Shown: positions 33,701-41,031 of the stretch, in pieces
Layout of the letters: each line of letters begins with the position of its first letter
Numbering within the stretch: the stretch's first letter is position 1
Assembly: GCA_964503125.1 (NCBI GenBank)
Contig: CAZCZE010000020.1
Span: 1-64,000, forward strand
Length of the DNA: 64,000 nt
Direction: 5' to 3'
Source of the DNA: FEN-1219 sp964503125
Lineage (GTDB): Bacteria > Pseudomonadota > Gammaproteobacteria > Steroidobacterales > Rariloculaceae
The notes under the pieces: model-generated
What the model was told of the DNA's origin: nothing
The model's input: only the letters and a program-made list of their open reading frames with translations
Databases searched by the model: none
Translations under genes and position numbers: made by a program

Positions 33701-35013
33701 CCGCCGACGTCGCCTTCGCGCTCGCGGCGCTCGAGCAGCAGGGCACGGCGATGCGCGGCCGCTACACGCCCGCGGCCGGCGCCGCCGGCGACGAGGAGTG
33801 GTGCGAGCGGCGCCTGCTCGCGCGCATCCATCGCTACACGCTGAAGCGCCTGCGCAACGAGATCGAGCCTGCGACGCTCGCCGACTATCAGCGCTTCCTG
33901 TTCCATTGGCAGGGCCTCGCCGGCGAGCGCCGCCAAGGCCGCGAGGCCTTGAGCGCTGTGCTCGGCGAGCTCCAGGGTCTCGCGCTGCCGGCCGCGCTCT
34001 GGGAGCGCGAGGTGCTCCCCGCGCGCATCGCCGACTACGGCGCGCCGCTGCTCGATTCGCTCTGCACCGCGGGCGAGGTCGTCTGGTGGCGGCCGCGGCC
34101 GAGCGGCGCGGCGCCGGGCGGGCGCGCGAGCACGGTGGCTACGTCGCCGATCGCAATCGTGCCGCGCGGTACGTTGCCGCTGTGGCGGTCGCTCGGCTCG
34201 TTCGATCCCGTGCAGGGCATGTCGGGTGCGGCCGAGCGCGTCGTGCAAGCGCTGCGCGAGCGCGGCGCGTTGTTCTTCGTCGAGCTCGTGCAGGCGAGCG
34301 GGCTGTTGCGCGTGCAGGTCGAAGAGGCGCTCGGCGAGCTCGTCGCGCGCGGCCTCGTGACGGCGGACTCGTTCACGGGACTGCGCGCCGTGCTCACGCC
34401 GCAGAGCCGCCGGCGCGGCTTCCGTGGCCGGGGCTTAAGGCGCGGCAGCACGGGTTTCGATGCGGCCGGGCGCTGGGCGCTGCTGCCGCCGCGCTCATCG
34501 GCGCGCGCGGCCGCGGACGCCGAGGCGCTCGAGCACGTCGCGAAGACGCTGCTGCGCCGCTACGGCGTCGTCTGCCGCCGGCTCGCGGCGCGCGAGCCGT
34601 TGGCCCCGAGCTGGCGCGAGCTATTGCCGTTCTACCGCACGGCCGAGGCGCGCGGCGAGATCCGGGGAGGGCGCTTCATCGAGCCGTTTGGCGGCGAGCA
34701 GTTCGCGCTCATCGAGGCCGTCGAAGAGCTGCGGCGCTTGCGCCGCGTGCGCGACGCCGCCGACTGGGTCGTGCTGGCGGCCGCCGATCCCGCGAGCCTC
34801 CTTGGGCTAGCGGACGACGCGCCGCGCGCACCCGTGCCGAACCGCCGCCTCGTATTCTTGAACGGCGCGGCCGTGGCCGCGCGCGCGGGCGGCGCGGCCG
34901 TCGAATGGCTCGCCGAGCTTGGTACCGCAGAGCAGCGCCGTGCCGCGAGCCTGTTCGCCGAGCCCGACGGCGCGCCGTCGCAACGCCACACGGGCGCGTG
35001 GTCGCGGCGTTAG
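30706..35013 (+). CDS. lhr: large ATP-dependent helicase, Lhr family
   Basis: 1435 residues, full length for bacterial Lhr. RecA1 holds the Q-like motif (FAAPTSVQLKAWDAI), Walker A APTGSGKT at 42-49, DEIH (TVIVDEIHALAGNKRGAHLA) near 167, and the SAT motif (VGISATTKPI). RecA2 holds LVFVNTRRLAERAARHLAE and motif VI (FLQRVGRSGHG). The winged-helix and beta-barrel Lhr-core follow, then the long C-terminal extension of tandem winged helices seen in full-length Lhr (ITG-like ALGPVTAAALARPFGLSAAD). Lhr is a 3'-5' translocase acting on DNA/RNA hybrids and is linked to repair. The nuclease and ligase genes sometimes found beside lhr are absent. The next gene starts 12 bp on. Confidence 0.93.
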   Translation: MLPESFHPAVAGWFKSAFAAPTSVQLKAWDAIGSGTHTLISAPTGSGKTLAAFLGVIDLLAKQAAAGTLRDETQILYVSPLKALSNDIEKNLRAPLEGIGREFAGRMLGEAPIRAAVRTGDTPQSERARMRRQPPHILVTTPESLYILLSTESGRKMLRSVRTVIVDEIHALAGNKRGAHLALSLERLEALAGEPPTRVGISATTKPIDLLTGFLTGVTAAPCTVIDEGHARERDLTLELPGSPLEAIMSGEVWIEIYDRLAELVRAHRTTLVFVNTRRLAERAARHLAERLGDDAVTSHHGSLAKEHRLKAEERLRAGQLKALVATSSLELGIDIGDVDLVCQLGSPHAIAAFLQRVGRSGHGLGRVPKGRLFPLSRDDLVECTALLASVRRRELDAIKMRVKPLDVLAQQIVAEVGAQEWRVDDLHGRFTRAASYKDLTRDEFVDVARMLADGFTTHRGRRSAHIHFDRVNGVLRGRRGAALTAVTNGGAIPDQFDYDVVLLPSEVPIGTLNEDFAFESLPGDIFQLGLASYRIQKTESGKVYVTDAQGQPPTIPFWLGEAPGRSDELSTSVGVLHETIAELLDRDGPAAAVRWLTTDLALSESAAQQLVDYLAAAKAALGVLPTTKRVIFERFFDETGDTHLVVHSPFGSRINRAWGLSLRKRFCRTFNFELQAAALEDSIVLSLGAVHSFALEDVVRYLSSKTVRDVLAQAVLAAPVFGVYWRWNASTALAVRRFRNGKKQPAQFQRMDAEDLLSTVFPDQLACAENLPAGDREIPDHPLVKQTLDDCLTLNMDVDGLIALLERIERGDVEVVCRELTSPSPLAQEILGAKPYAFLDDAPAEERRTLAVQSRRYLSPEQAAELGQLDPGAIDSVRAEAWPKVLAADELHDALALLGFVTAEEGAPWRAFFDHLRADGRATAATLPNGSTVWVSAERLPELTAALPGTTPADALKRLDAAAAPDADTALRELVRSRLEALGPVTAAALARPFGLSAADVAFALAALEQQGTAMRGRYTPAAGAAGDEEWCERRLLARIHRYTLKRLRNEIEPATLADYQRFLFHWQGLAGERRQGREALSAVLGELQGLALPAALWEREVLPARIADYGAPLLDSLCTAGEVVWWRPRPSGAAPGGRASTVATSPIAIVPRGTLPLWRSLGSFDPVQGMSGAAERVVQALRERGALFFVELVQASGLLRVQVEEALGELVARGLVTADSFTGLRAVLTPQSRRRGFRGRGLRRGSTGFDAAGRWALLPPRSSARAAADAEALEHVAKTLLRRYGVVCRRLAAREPLAPSWRELLPFYRTAEARGEIRGGRFIEPFGGEQFALIEAVEELRRLRRVRDAADWVVLAAADPASLLGLADDAPRAPVPNRRLVFLNGAAVAARAGGAAVEWLAELGTAEQRRAASLFAEPDGAPSQRHTGAWSRR

Positions 35014-35025
35014 CGTGAGTCGACG

Positions 35026-35808
35026 ATGAAGGTACGCATGGCGTGGCTGCTCGCATCGTTGCTCGCGCCGCTCTGCGCGGGCGCGCAGGAGATCCGCGAG
35101 CTCAGCCTCGATGAGATCGAGCTCCTCGGGCGCGAGATCTACCGGCGCGACATGTCGGCCGCGGTCGCCACCGATGTCATGCTCGCGCAGAACCTCGATC
35201 TCGATGAATATCCGCTGCGCGGTTGGGTCGTGACGGAGGACGAGTCAGGCCCGCTCGTGACCTTCATCGGCGAGTACGACGGCGTGTACAAAGGACTGTT
35301 CGACGTCCGACCCGACCCGAATGCGACGCCGCGATTCCGCATGGCGGAGCAACGCCGGCTCACCGACGAGGAGGCGGCGCAGTTCCGCGCCCGCAGCACG
35401 GCGCAGGTCGAGCTCACGGAGCCGTGCTCGGAGCGCTACAACAGCGTCGTGCTCGAGGACCCCGGGGCCGACGGCTGGATCGTCTACTGGCTCGCGGCGA
35501 CGGTCGAGGCCGGCGTAATCCCCATGGGTGGGCATTATCGCGTCATGGTGTCGGCCGACGGCAATCGGGTGGTACGCGCGGATCGGCTGTCGGTGTCGTG
35601 CATGATGATGGACAAGAGTCAGAACCCCGATGGCGAGACGGCGGCCCTCGTGTTCACGCATCTCGTGGGCCCGACGCCCGTCGAAACCCACGTGTTTCTG
35701 AGCCTCCAGCACCGGCTGCCGTTCGTGATTCTCACGGGCGAAGACGAAGCGTGGATCGTCGCCGACGGCGAGATAGAGCCGTTCGACGTGCCGGCGCCCC
35801 CGCAGTAA
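35026..35808 (+). CDS. secreted protein of unknown function
   Basis: 260 residues with a signal peptide (MAWLLASLLAPLCAGAQ, cut near residue 21). The mature part starts with a helix (LDEIELLGREIYRRDMSAAV) and then a beta-rich fold (RGWVVTEDESGPLVTFIGEY, GGHYRVMVSADGNRVVRADR, THVFLSLQHRLPFVILTGED). Two cysteines, in EPCSERYNS and SVSCMMMD, may form a disulfide. I do not recognise the family. It follows lhr by 12 bp and may be co-transcribed, although a functional link to a helicase is unlikely. Confidence 0.75.
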   Translation: MKVRMAWLLASLLAPLCAGAQEIRELSLDEIELLGREIYRRDMSAAVATDVMLAQNLDLDEYPLRGWVVTEDESGPLVTFIGEYDGVYKGLFDVRPDPNATPRFRMAEQRRLTDEEAAQFRARSTAQVELTEPCSERYNSVVLEDPGADGWIVYWLAATVEAGVIPMGGHYRVMVSADGNRVVRADRLSVSCMMMDKSQNPDGETAALVFTHLVGPTPVETHVFLSLQHRLPFVILTGEDEAWIVADGEIEPFDVPAPPQ

Positions 35809-35851
35809 CATCCTTACCATCGTCGACTTCACAACAAGGAGAACCTGAGCC

Positions 35852-36268
35852 ATGGCCAAAAAACTCACCGGCGGCTGCCACTGCGGCGCCGTGCGCTACG
35901 AGATCTCGGCAGAGCCGCTGTTCAGCGGCAACTGCTACTGCGAGGACTGCCGCAAGGTCGGCGGCACGGGACATGCCTCGGTGTTCGCGGTGCCGGAGCC
36001 GGCCGCGGCGATCAAAGGCAAGCTCACGGAGTACCAGATCAAGGGCGGCAGCGGCCAGCCGATCACCCGGCGCTTCTGCCCGACCTGCGGCTCGCGCGTC
36101 ACGACCACTGCGTCCGTGATGCCCGGAGTGCTCATGGTCACGGCCTCGAGCCTCGACGACCCGGAGAGCTTCGTGTTGCAGATGAGCATCTACGCGTCGC
36201 AGGCGCCGAGCTGGGACCGCCCGCCGACGAGCACGCCCGTGTTCCCCGGGATGCCGCCGCAGAACTGA
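35852..36268 (+). CDS. GFA family (CENP-V/GFA domain) protein
   Basis: 138 residues with a strong AAGGAGAA ribosome site. The zinc-binding cysteines are all present: GGCHCGAVRYEIS (residues 7-19), NCYCEDCRKVGGTGHAS, and RRFCPTCGSRV. This is the glutathione-dependent formaldehyde-activating (GFA) fold. Many members are not proven to act on formaldehyde, and some are simply small zinc proteins or thiol-adduct enzymes. Cytoplasmic, monocistronic in appearance. Confidence 0.9.
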   Translation: MAKKLTGGCHCGAVRYEISAEPLFSGNCYCEDCRKVGGTGHASVFAVPEPAAAIKGKLTEYQIKGGSGQPITRRFCPTCGSRVTTTASVMPGVLMVTASSLDDPESFVLQMSIYASQAPSWDRPPTSTPVFPGMPPQN

Positions 36269-36315
36269 GCGCTCCACGCGGTCACCGCGGGGAACGCGGA
36301 CCTACCGGGCGCTCT

Positions 36316-37332
36316 CTACCGCACGAAAGACGCTCGCGAGACTGAGCGCGCGGCTGTCCTCGAGCAGTGGAGTGGCCACCGCTGCTGCGCGTGATGGATG
36401 GCCCCGAGCGCGCGGCGATCGGCCGTGTACAGAATCTTGGCGCTGTCGCCCTTGCGTTTGGACATGGCCCCGAGGATCGCGCGCACGAGGCGCGTCTTAC
36501 CCGTGCCCGGCGGACCCTGCACCACGAGCACCGTCTCGCGGGAGCCCAAGTAGCCGTCGATCAACGTCCGTAGCGGCGGCAGCATGGGGTACGCCTCGTC
36601 GAGCAGCTCGGTATCGGCCAGCTCGTCGACTGCCACATTCGTCAAGCCGCCGTGGGCGCTCGAGAAATGCCAGTCGATGGTGAAGATCTCTGCGCGAACG
36701 CGCTGCGGCCCGACGAGCTCCAGCAGCGACGCGCGTGTCGATTCCGCGCGCGCGACGTCCTCGGCCCAGATCTCGAGGGTGCCGGAGCTGTAGTCGGTTT
36801 TCCGCCGTCCGGTCGCGCTGACGAATACACCCGTACCAAGGGCTGCCGTATCGAGACGGTGGGCGACGAGGCCGGAGCGCAGCGCCAAGTCGTCGAAAAT
36901 CTCCTCGAGACCACGGCGTGCAGCAAAGCGCGTCTTGCGATGGATCGGCAGCCGTCGCGCGCCGCAGTCGAAAGCCTGAAGCGCACGAACCTTGAGTAGC
37001 GTGTCTGCGAGATCGCCGAGGTCGCCATGCAAGTTGACTCGCAGCGCCGCAAGGCCACAGGCGTCGCGGTGTAGTTGTGTCAGGTCGTAGTCCATAAACT
37101 CGAGCCGCGCCGAAAGCCGCCGACGAAAAAGCCCCTGGAGATCGCTCGCCAGAGGCTTCTGATCGGTGCCCAAGGCACCGCAGCCGCCGGCTCGAAGCTC
37201 GCGCTTCGAGCCCGCGGCCCGAAGACGCATCAATCCGCCAGTTGTGAGCTCGCTATGCCGTTGACCCTTGCGAACACGGATATGCTCCAAAATCGAAGCC
37301 GGGCAGGATACCGCCGGGCGCGCCGGAGTCAA
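36316..37332 (-). pseudogene. truncated AAA-type ATPase gene
   Basis: The readable protein runs from about 37150 down: LFRRRLSARLEFMDYDLTQL, FAARRGLEEIFDDLALRSGL, ALGTGVFVSATGRRKTDYSS, DWHFSSAHGGLTNVAVDELA. It reaches Walker A QGPPGTGKTRLVRAIL and then AKILYTADRRALG. Normal members would continue with Walker B, sensors and C-terminal helices. Here the frame switches to unrelated sequence (IHHAQQRWPLHCSRTAARS) and stops about 30 residues later. The gene has lost its 3' half. The true start is unclear: ATG at 37095 would cut into the conserved part, and the region upstream of it has no good start. It lies beside toxin-antitoxin genes. Confidence 0.65.
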
Positions 37333-37364
37333 GTGCTGACCCTGTTGATATACTTCGAAGCGAT

Positions 37365-37766
37365 ATGGCCGATAACCGAGACACGTTGCAGCAGCTCACG
37401 GACGTTCTGTCCCGCGATGACGACATCGACGTGGGAATCGTGTTCGGGTCCGCGGCCGGCGGCGCAATGCGCGCAGACAGCGACGTCGACGTTGCCGTGC
37501 TCACTCGCGCACCCATGCACGTCGAGCGAAAGCGCGCGCTGACAGAGTCACTTGCGGCGGCCACAGGTCGGGCCGTCGATCTCGTGGATTTGAGAACGGC
37601 GGGTGTGGGCCTCACGAGCGTAGTGCTGCGAACGGGCAAACGCGTCGTATGCCGGGAGAGCCGCGTGTACGCGAACCTGCTCGCAAGGCACCTCGTCGAT
37701 GCTGCCGACTTCCTGCCCTATCGCGAGCGCATCATGACCGAGCGACGCCGAGCGTGGATCCGCTAG
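37365..37766 (+). CDS. mntA: MntA-type nucleotidyltransferase antitoxin
   Basis: 133 residues. The minimal nucleotidyltransferase motif is complete: VFGSAAGGAMRADSDVDVAV, with G28-S29 and the catalytic pair D40 and D42. VDLVDLRTAG and VVCRESRVYANLLARHLVD follow as in MntA antitoxins. Known MntA proteins AMPylate or oligo-adenylate a Tyr in the HepT toxin's RX4HXY motif. A TATACT box at 37349-37354 lies only 11 bp upstream, so the leader is very short. The toxin gene overlaps the last four codons. Confidence 0.85.
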   Translation: MADNRDTLQQLTDVLSRDDDIDVGIVFGSAAGGAMRADSDVDVAVLTRAPMHVERKRALTESLAAATGRAVDLVDLRTAGVGLTSVVLRTGKRVVCRESRVYANLLARHLVDAADFLPYRERIMTERRRAWIR

Positions 37767-38182
37767 TAGTCGCGCCCAAGCTCGAGGCGCTGCGACGTTG
37801 TGTCAGGCGGATCGAAGAGCGCCGCCCGCAAACCGCCGATGCGCTGCGCGCGAGCCCTGATCTCCAAGACATCATGAGCGTCAACCTCACGCGCGCCGTG
37901 CAGCGTTGCGTCGACATTGCGGTGCACGTGCTTGCGGATACCGAACAGGCGGTCCCGCAGACAATGGGCGATGCGTTCGACGGCCTAGTCGCCGGCGGCG
38001 TCATCACTGGCGATCTGGGTAAACGAATGCGCTCGGCCGTCGGATTCTGCAACATCGCCGTGCACAGCTATCAGGCGATCGACTGGAACATCGTCCACGC
38101 GATCGCTCACCAGGGCCTCGAGGACTTTCGCCAGTTTGCCGCTGCGGTCGCCGCGCGCCTCGAAGGCAGCGTTCCCCGTTGA
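37754..38182 (+). CDS. hepT: HepT-like HEPN toxin with altered catalytic motif
   Basis: 142 residues. The GTG at 37754 (VDPLVVAPKLEALRRCVRRI) overlaps the mntA end and matches the usual HepT start; the frame is open further upstream only within mntA. The four-helix HEPN fold is evident (LQDIMSVNLTRAVQRCVDIA, FDGLVAGGVITGDLGKRMRS). The active-site motif is normally R-X4-H-X-Y in 'VGFRNIAVHxY'. Here it reads VGFCNIAVHSY: Cys99 takes the place of the catalytic Arg, with His104 and Tyr106 kept. The codon is TGC, one C-to-T change from CGC. The RNase is therefore probably weak or dead, while the antitoxin's target Tyr remains. Confidence 0.8.
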   Translation: MDPLVVAPKLEALRRCVRRIEERRPQTADALRASPDLQDIMSVNLTRAVQRCVDIAVHVLADTEQAVPQTMGDAFDGLVAGGVITGDLGKRMRSAVGFCNIAVHSYQAIDWNIVHAIAHQGLEDFRQFAAAVAARLEGSVPR

Positions 38183-38229
38183 GATAAAGAAGGCCGCCAG
38201 TCGTCACGGCATCGAGCCCCGACTAACCG

Positions 38230-38264
38230 ATCGATTGACATACTGACATATCGATGCGTATGCT
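38230..38264 (+). promoter_or_regulatory. promoter and operator of the RHH/VapC pair
   Basis: TTGACA (38235-38240) and TATGCT (38259-38264) with an 18-bp spacer look like a sigma-70 promoter. ATCGAT occurs at 38230-38235 and again at 38250-38255, with GACATA repeated between them, as expected for a ribbon-helix-helix operator. Transcription would begin near 38271, next to the antitoxin ATG at 38272. Confidence 0.5.
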
Positions 38265-38271
38265 CAGCCAT

Positions 38272-38517
38272 ATGCGTACCACCGTTCGTCTCGACGAGGC
38301 CCTGCTCGAGCGCGCTCGCCAGGAGGCCGCGCGGCGCGGCGTGACGCTGACGGCGCTCATTGAGCAAGGGCTGCTCCTCGCGCTGCGCCGCCCCCTCAAG
38401 CGCTCCGAGCGCGTCGTCGTGAAACTTCCCGAGTGCCGTGCGGGCGGGGGTGTGGTGCCGGGCGTCGATCTCGACGACAGTGCCAGCGTGCTCGATCGCA
38501 TGGACGAGCGCGGGTGA
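38272..38517 (+). CDS. ribbon-helix-helix antitoxin (VapB-like)
   Basis: 81 residues from the ATG at 38272 (MRTTVRLDEALLERARQEAA), the standard RHH antitoxin start. An in-frame ATG at 38254 lies inside the proposed promoter. The strand-helix-helix occupies residues 1-45 (RRGVTLTALIEQGLLLAL). The C-terminal half (VVVKLPECRAGGGVVPGVDL, DDSASVLDRMDERG) is the toxin-binding part. There is no Shine-Dalgarno upstream, so translation may be leaderless. The stop overlaps the toxin start (GTGA). Confidence 0.87.
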   Translation: MRTTVRLDEALLERARQEAARRGVTLTALIEQGLLLALRRPLKRSERVVVKLPECRAGGGVVPGVDLDDSASVLDRMDERG

Positions 38518-38945
38518 TCCTGCCCGACGTCAACGTCCTCATTTACGCCTTTCGGTCCGATTCGGAGCGCCACGACGAATACAAAGCGTGGCTCGAGTCC
38601 GTGGTCAACGACTCCGCGGCGTACGGGGTTGCGCCGCAAGTGCTCGCGGGCGTCATTCGAGTCTGCACGCATCGGCGCATTTTCGCGCGCCCGAGTCGCT
38701 CTCAGGACGTGTTCGCGTTCTGCGGCCTGTTGCTCGAGCAACCCAATGCAACCCTCATCATGCCGGGGGAGCGGCATTGGGAGATTTTCGACCGCCTCTG
38801 CGGCGAAGCGAAAGCCACCGGCAATCTCGTCCAGGACGCGTGGTTCGCCGCGCTCGCCATTGAGTCCGGCTGCGAGTGGATGACGACCGATCGCGACTAT
38901 GCCCGCTTCCCGGGGCTGTCGTGGCGTTCGCCGTTCACGAGCTGA
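38514..38945 (+). CDS. VapC-family PIN-domain toxin
   Basis: 143 residues from GTG at 38514, coupled to the antitoxin stop. PIN acidic residues: D5 in ILPDVNVLIYAFRSDSERHD, the acidic pair in NLVQDAWFAALAIESGCEW, and MTTDRDYARFPGLSW at the end. The 'PDVNVLIYAFR' start with a 'TDRDYARFPGL' end is typical of the VapC group related to M. tuberculosis toxins with RHH antitoxins. Everything needed for RNase activity seems present. It is convergent with the MBL gene, with a gap of 12 bp. Confidence 0.87.
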   Translation: MILPDVNVLIYAFRSDSERHDEYKAWLESVVNDSAAYGVAPQVLAGVIRVCTHRRIFARPSRSQDVFAFCGLLLEQPNATLIMPGERHWEIFDRLCGEAKATGNLVQDAWFAALAIESGCEWMTTDRDYARFPGLSWRSPFTS

Positions 38946-38957
38946 AGCGACGTCCGG

Positions 38958-39866
38958 TCATTCCTCGAGGCTCTTGTAGGCCCGATCGAGAAAGTACGTC
39001 GTCGGGTTCCCGTACTGGGCGTCCCACTCCTTGGTGGGCTCTGCGGCCACGACCTGCGCGAGCGTCGCGCCGTCTGCGATGAGCGCCGCGAGACGGTCGC
39101 GCACGGTCTCGAGCATCTCGATGTAGTCCGCGAGCTCGGCGTAAGTCGCCATCTTGCCGTGGCCCGGCACGATCACGGTGTCGGCATCGATGCGCTCGAG
39201 CACGCCGCGGCAGAACGCGATGACGCCGTCGAAGTCGCCGCCGTTGTCGACGTCGGCGAAGGGGTAGGCCGCCGACAGGAACACGTCGCCCATGTGCACG
39301 ACGTTGTGCTCGCGGAGGATCACGGCGACGTCGCCGGCCGTGTGCGCGGGCGACACGTGCACGAGCTCGAGGCGCTCGCCGTTCAAATAGAGCTCGAGCG
39401 TGCCGTCGAACGTGACCGCGGGCAGCGCCGCGGGTGGAAACGCGGGCTGATCGAGGATCGTGCGCACGACGTTGATCTTGTTGTTGCGCGTCAGCATCTC
39501 GCGCGTGTTCACGTGCGCAACGATCAGCGTGCCGTCGGGGCCGAGCACCTTGTTACCCTCGGAGTGGTCGTCGTGCCAGTGCGTGTCGATCGCGTAGCGG
39601 ATCGCGCCGCCGCTCAAGAGCGCGATCGCCTCACGGTACAGCGGCACGTACTGCGGGTAACCCGTGTCGACGACGAGCGCGCCGTCGGCGCCGAGCAGCA
39701 CGAGCACGTTGCCCGCGGCCTGGCCGCCGCCCGTGCCGAGCAGCACGTGGAGATCGGGTGCGAGCTCCTCGCGCGTGACGGTGGCCGGACGCGGCGGCTC
39801 CTGCGCGAGCGCCGTCGCGGTGCACGCGACGACGAGCAGCGTCGTGAGGCAGGGTCTCGTTGCCAC
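38958..39866 (-). CDS. secreted MBL-fold metallohydrolase
   Basis: 302 residues from a GTG at 39866, which gives a signal peptide (TRPCLTTLLVVACTATALAQ). There is no clear ribosome site, and an upstream start would run under the divergent gene's promoter. The zinc motif is complete: AIDTHWHDDHSEGNKVLGPD. AHTAGDVAVIL carries the third His, and VVHMGDVFLSAAYPFAD the bridging Asp. TVIVPGHGKMATYAELADYI supplies the last His. This set matches the periplasmic MBL group with cyclase-like final helices (YFLDRAYKSLEE). It is divergent from the DUF6152-GRWEG fusion gene, 96 bp apart, and may share its control. Confidence 0.82.
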   Translation of the reverse strand: MATRPCLTTLLVVACTATALAQEPPRPATVTREELAPDLHVLLGTGGGQAAGNVLVLLGADGALVVDTGYPQYVPLYREAIALLSGGAIRYAIDTHWHDDHSEGNKVLGPDGTLIVAHVNTREMLTRNNKINVVRTILDQPAFPPAALPAVTFDGTLELYLNGERLELVHVSPAHTAGDVAVILREHNVVHMGDVFLSAAYPFADVDNGGDFDGVIAFCRGVLERIDADTVIVPGHGKMATYAELADYIEMLETVRDRLAALIADGATLAQVVAAEPTKEWDAQYGNPTTYFLDRAYKSLEE

Positions 39867-39962
39867 TGCCGGTCGTTGTACGTGTCGCGGCTCGCGACTG
39901 TCAACCGCCGCACCGCGCCGGGGCGTATACTCGGCCGCAAAACAACACCCCCGAGGTTCTCC

Positions 39963-40994
39963 ATGAGCAAGTCGGGCCTTTGCATTGCCGCAGCCGTCGC
40001 CGTCCTGATGACCGTGCCGGCCGCCGCGCACCACTCCTACGTCGAGTTCGACCAGCAGAGCACCGTCGAGATCGAGGGCACGCTGGTTGCCGCGGCGTGG
40101 CAGAACCCGCATTCGCGTCTCACGGTGGCCCTGGCCGACGGCGTTCGCTGGGACATCGAGAGCTCGGCCGTCAACGGATTGCGCCGCGCCGGCGCGCCCT
40201 TGGAGCTCTTCGAGGTGGGCACCAAGATCAAAGTGGCCGGCTGGCCGTCGACGAGGGCCGCGAGCCGCCTGTTCGGGACGAACATCCTGTCCGCGGGCGG
40301 CCAGGAGCTCATCTTGTTTCGCGCGCCGCCGCGGTGGGGTCCGGGCGCCATCGGCCTGGAGCGGCAGTCGGTGGCTGCCAGCGCGCCCGCGGCGTCTGCG
40401 AGGACGATTTTCCGGACCTGGGGATCGGCTTACGCGCGACCCGGCGTGCCGGACGATCCCGACGCGTCACCGGGCTCGCTCTGGCGCGTGCCGTTGCCGC
40501 TGACGGATGCCGCGCGCCAAGCCGAGGCCGGTTTCGACTCCGTCAAGTACAACATGAGTTTGGGGTGCGCCCCCAAGAACATGCCATACGTCATGAACGT
40601 CCCGAGTCTCACCGACTTCGTGGACCGGGGCGCTACGATCCTGCTGCGCATCGAAGAGTTCGACATCGTGCGGACCATCCACATGAACAGTCGTGAGGAT
40701 CCCTCCGCGCAGCCGAAAACACCGCACGGCTACTCCGTCGGCCGTTGGGAAGGCGAGACGCTCGTCGTGGAAACCGGCAGCGTGGGTGCCGAGTATCTCA
40801 GGCCGGGCGTGCCGCTCGGGCCTTCCGCTTCGTTCCTCGAGCGTTTCACACCGAGCGCGGATGGCAAGCGCCTGCATTACACAGTCGTGATGACCGATCC
40901 GTACTCGCTGACGCAACCCGTGGAGCAGAAGCGCTCGTGGGTCGCCGTCGACGAGCAGGTGATGCCGTACAACTGCACGTGGCCGGCGAATTGA
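39963..40994 (+). CDS. DUF6152-GRWEG fusion protein, secreted
   Basis: 343 residues. The signal peptide is cut before AHHSYVEFDQQSTVEIEGTL; this and AWQNPHSRLTVALADGVRWD are the DUF6152 barrel (residues 23-110). After an Ala/Pro linker, residues 150-340 are the GRWEG domain: LRIEEFDIVRTIHMNSREDP, HGYSVGRWEGETLVVETGSV, VVMTDPYSLTQPVEQKRSW. The two halves exist as separate adjacent genes at 20878/21329 and, more loosely, at 26202/26680. The fusion argues that the two proteins form one periplasmic unit. It is followed by a secreted hydrolase gene after 37 bp. Confidence 0.8.
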   Translation: MSKSGLCIAAAVAVLMTVPAAAHHSYVEFDQQSTVEIEGTLVAAAWQNPHSRLTVALADGVRWDIESSAVNGLRRAGAPLELFEVGTKIKVAGWPSTRAASRLFGTNILSAGGQELILFRAPPRWGPGAIGLERQSVAASAPAASARTIFRTWGSAYARPGVPDDPDASPGSLWRVPLPLTDAARQAEAGFDSVKYNMSLGCAPKNMPYVMNVPSLTDFVDRGATILLRIEEFDIVRTIHMNSREDPSAQPKTPHGYSVGRWEGETLVVETGSVGAEYLRPGVPLGPSASFLERFTPSADGKRLHYTVVMTDPYSLTQPVEQKRSWVAVDEQVMPYNCTWPAN

Positions 40995-41031
40995 GCACTA
41001 TGCGTCTACGTCTAGCTATTGGGAAATCGTC

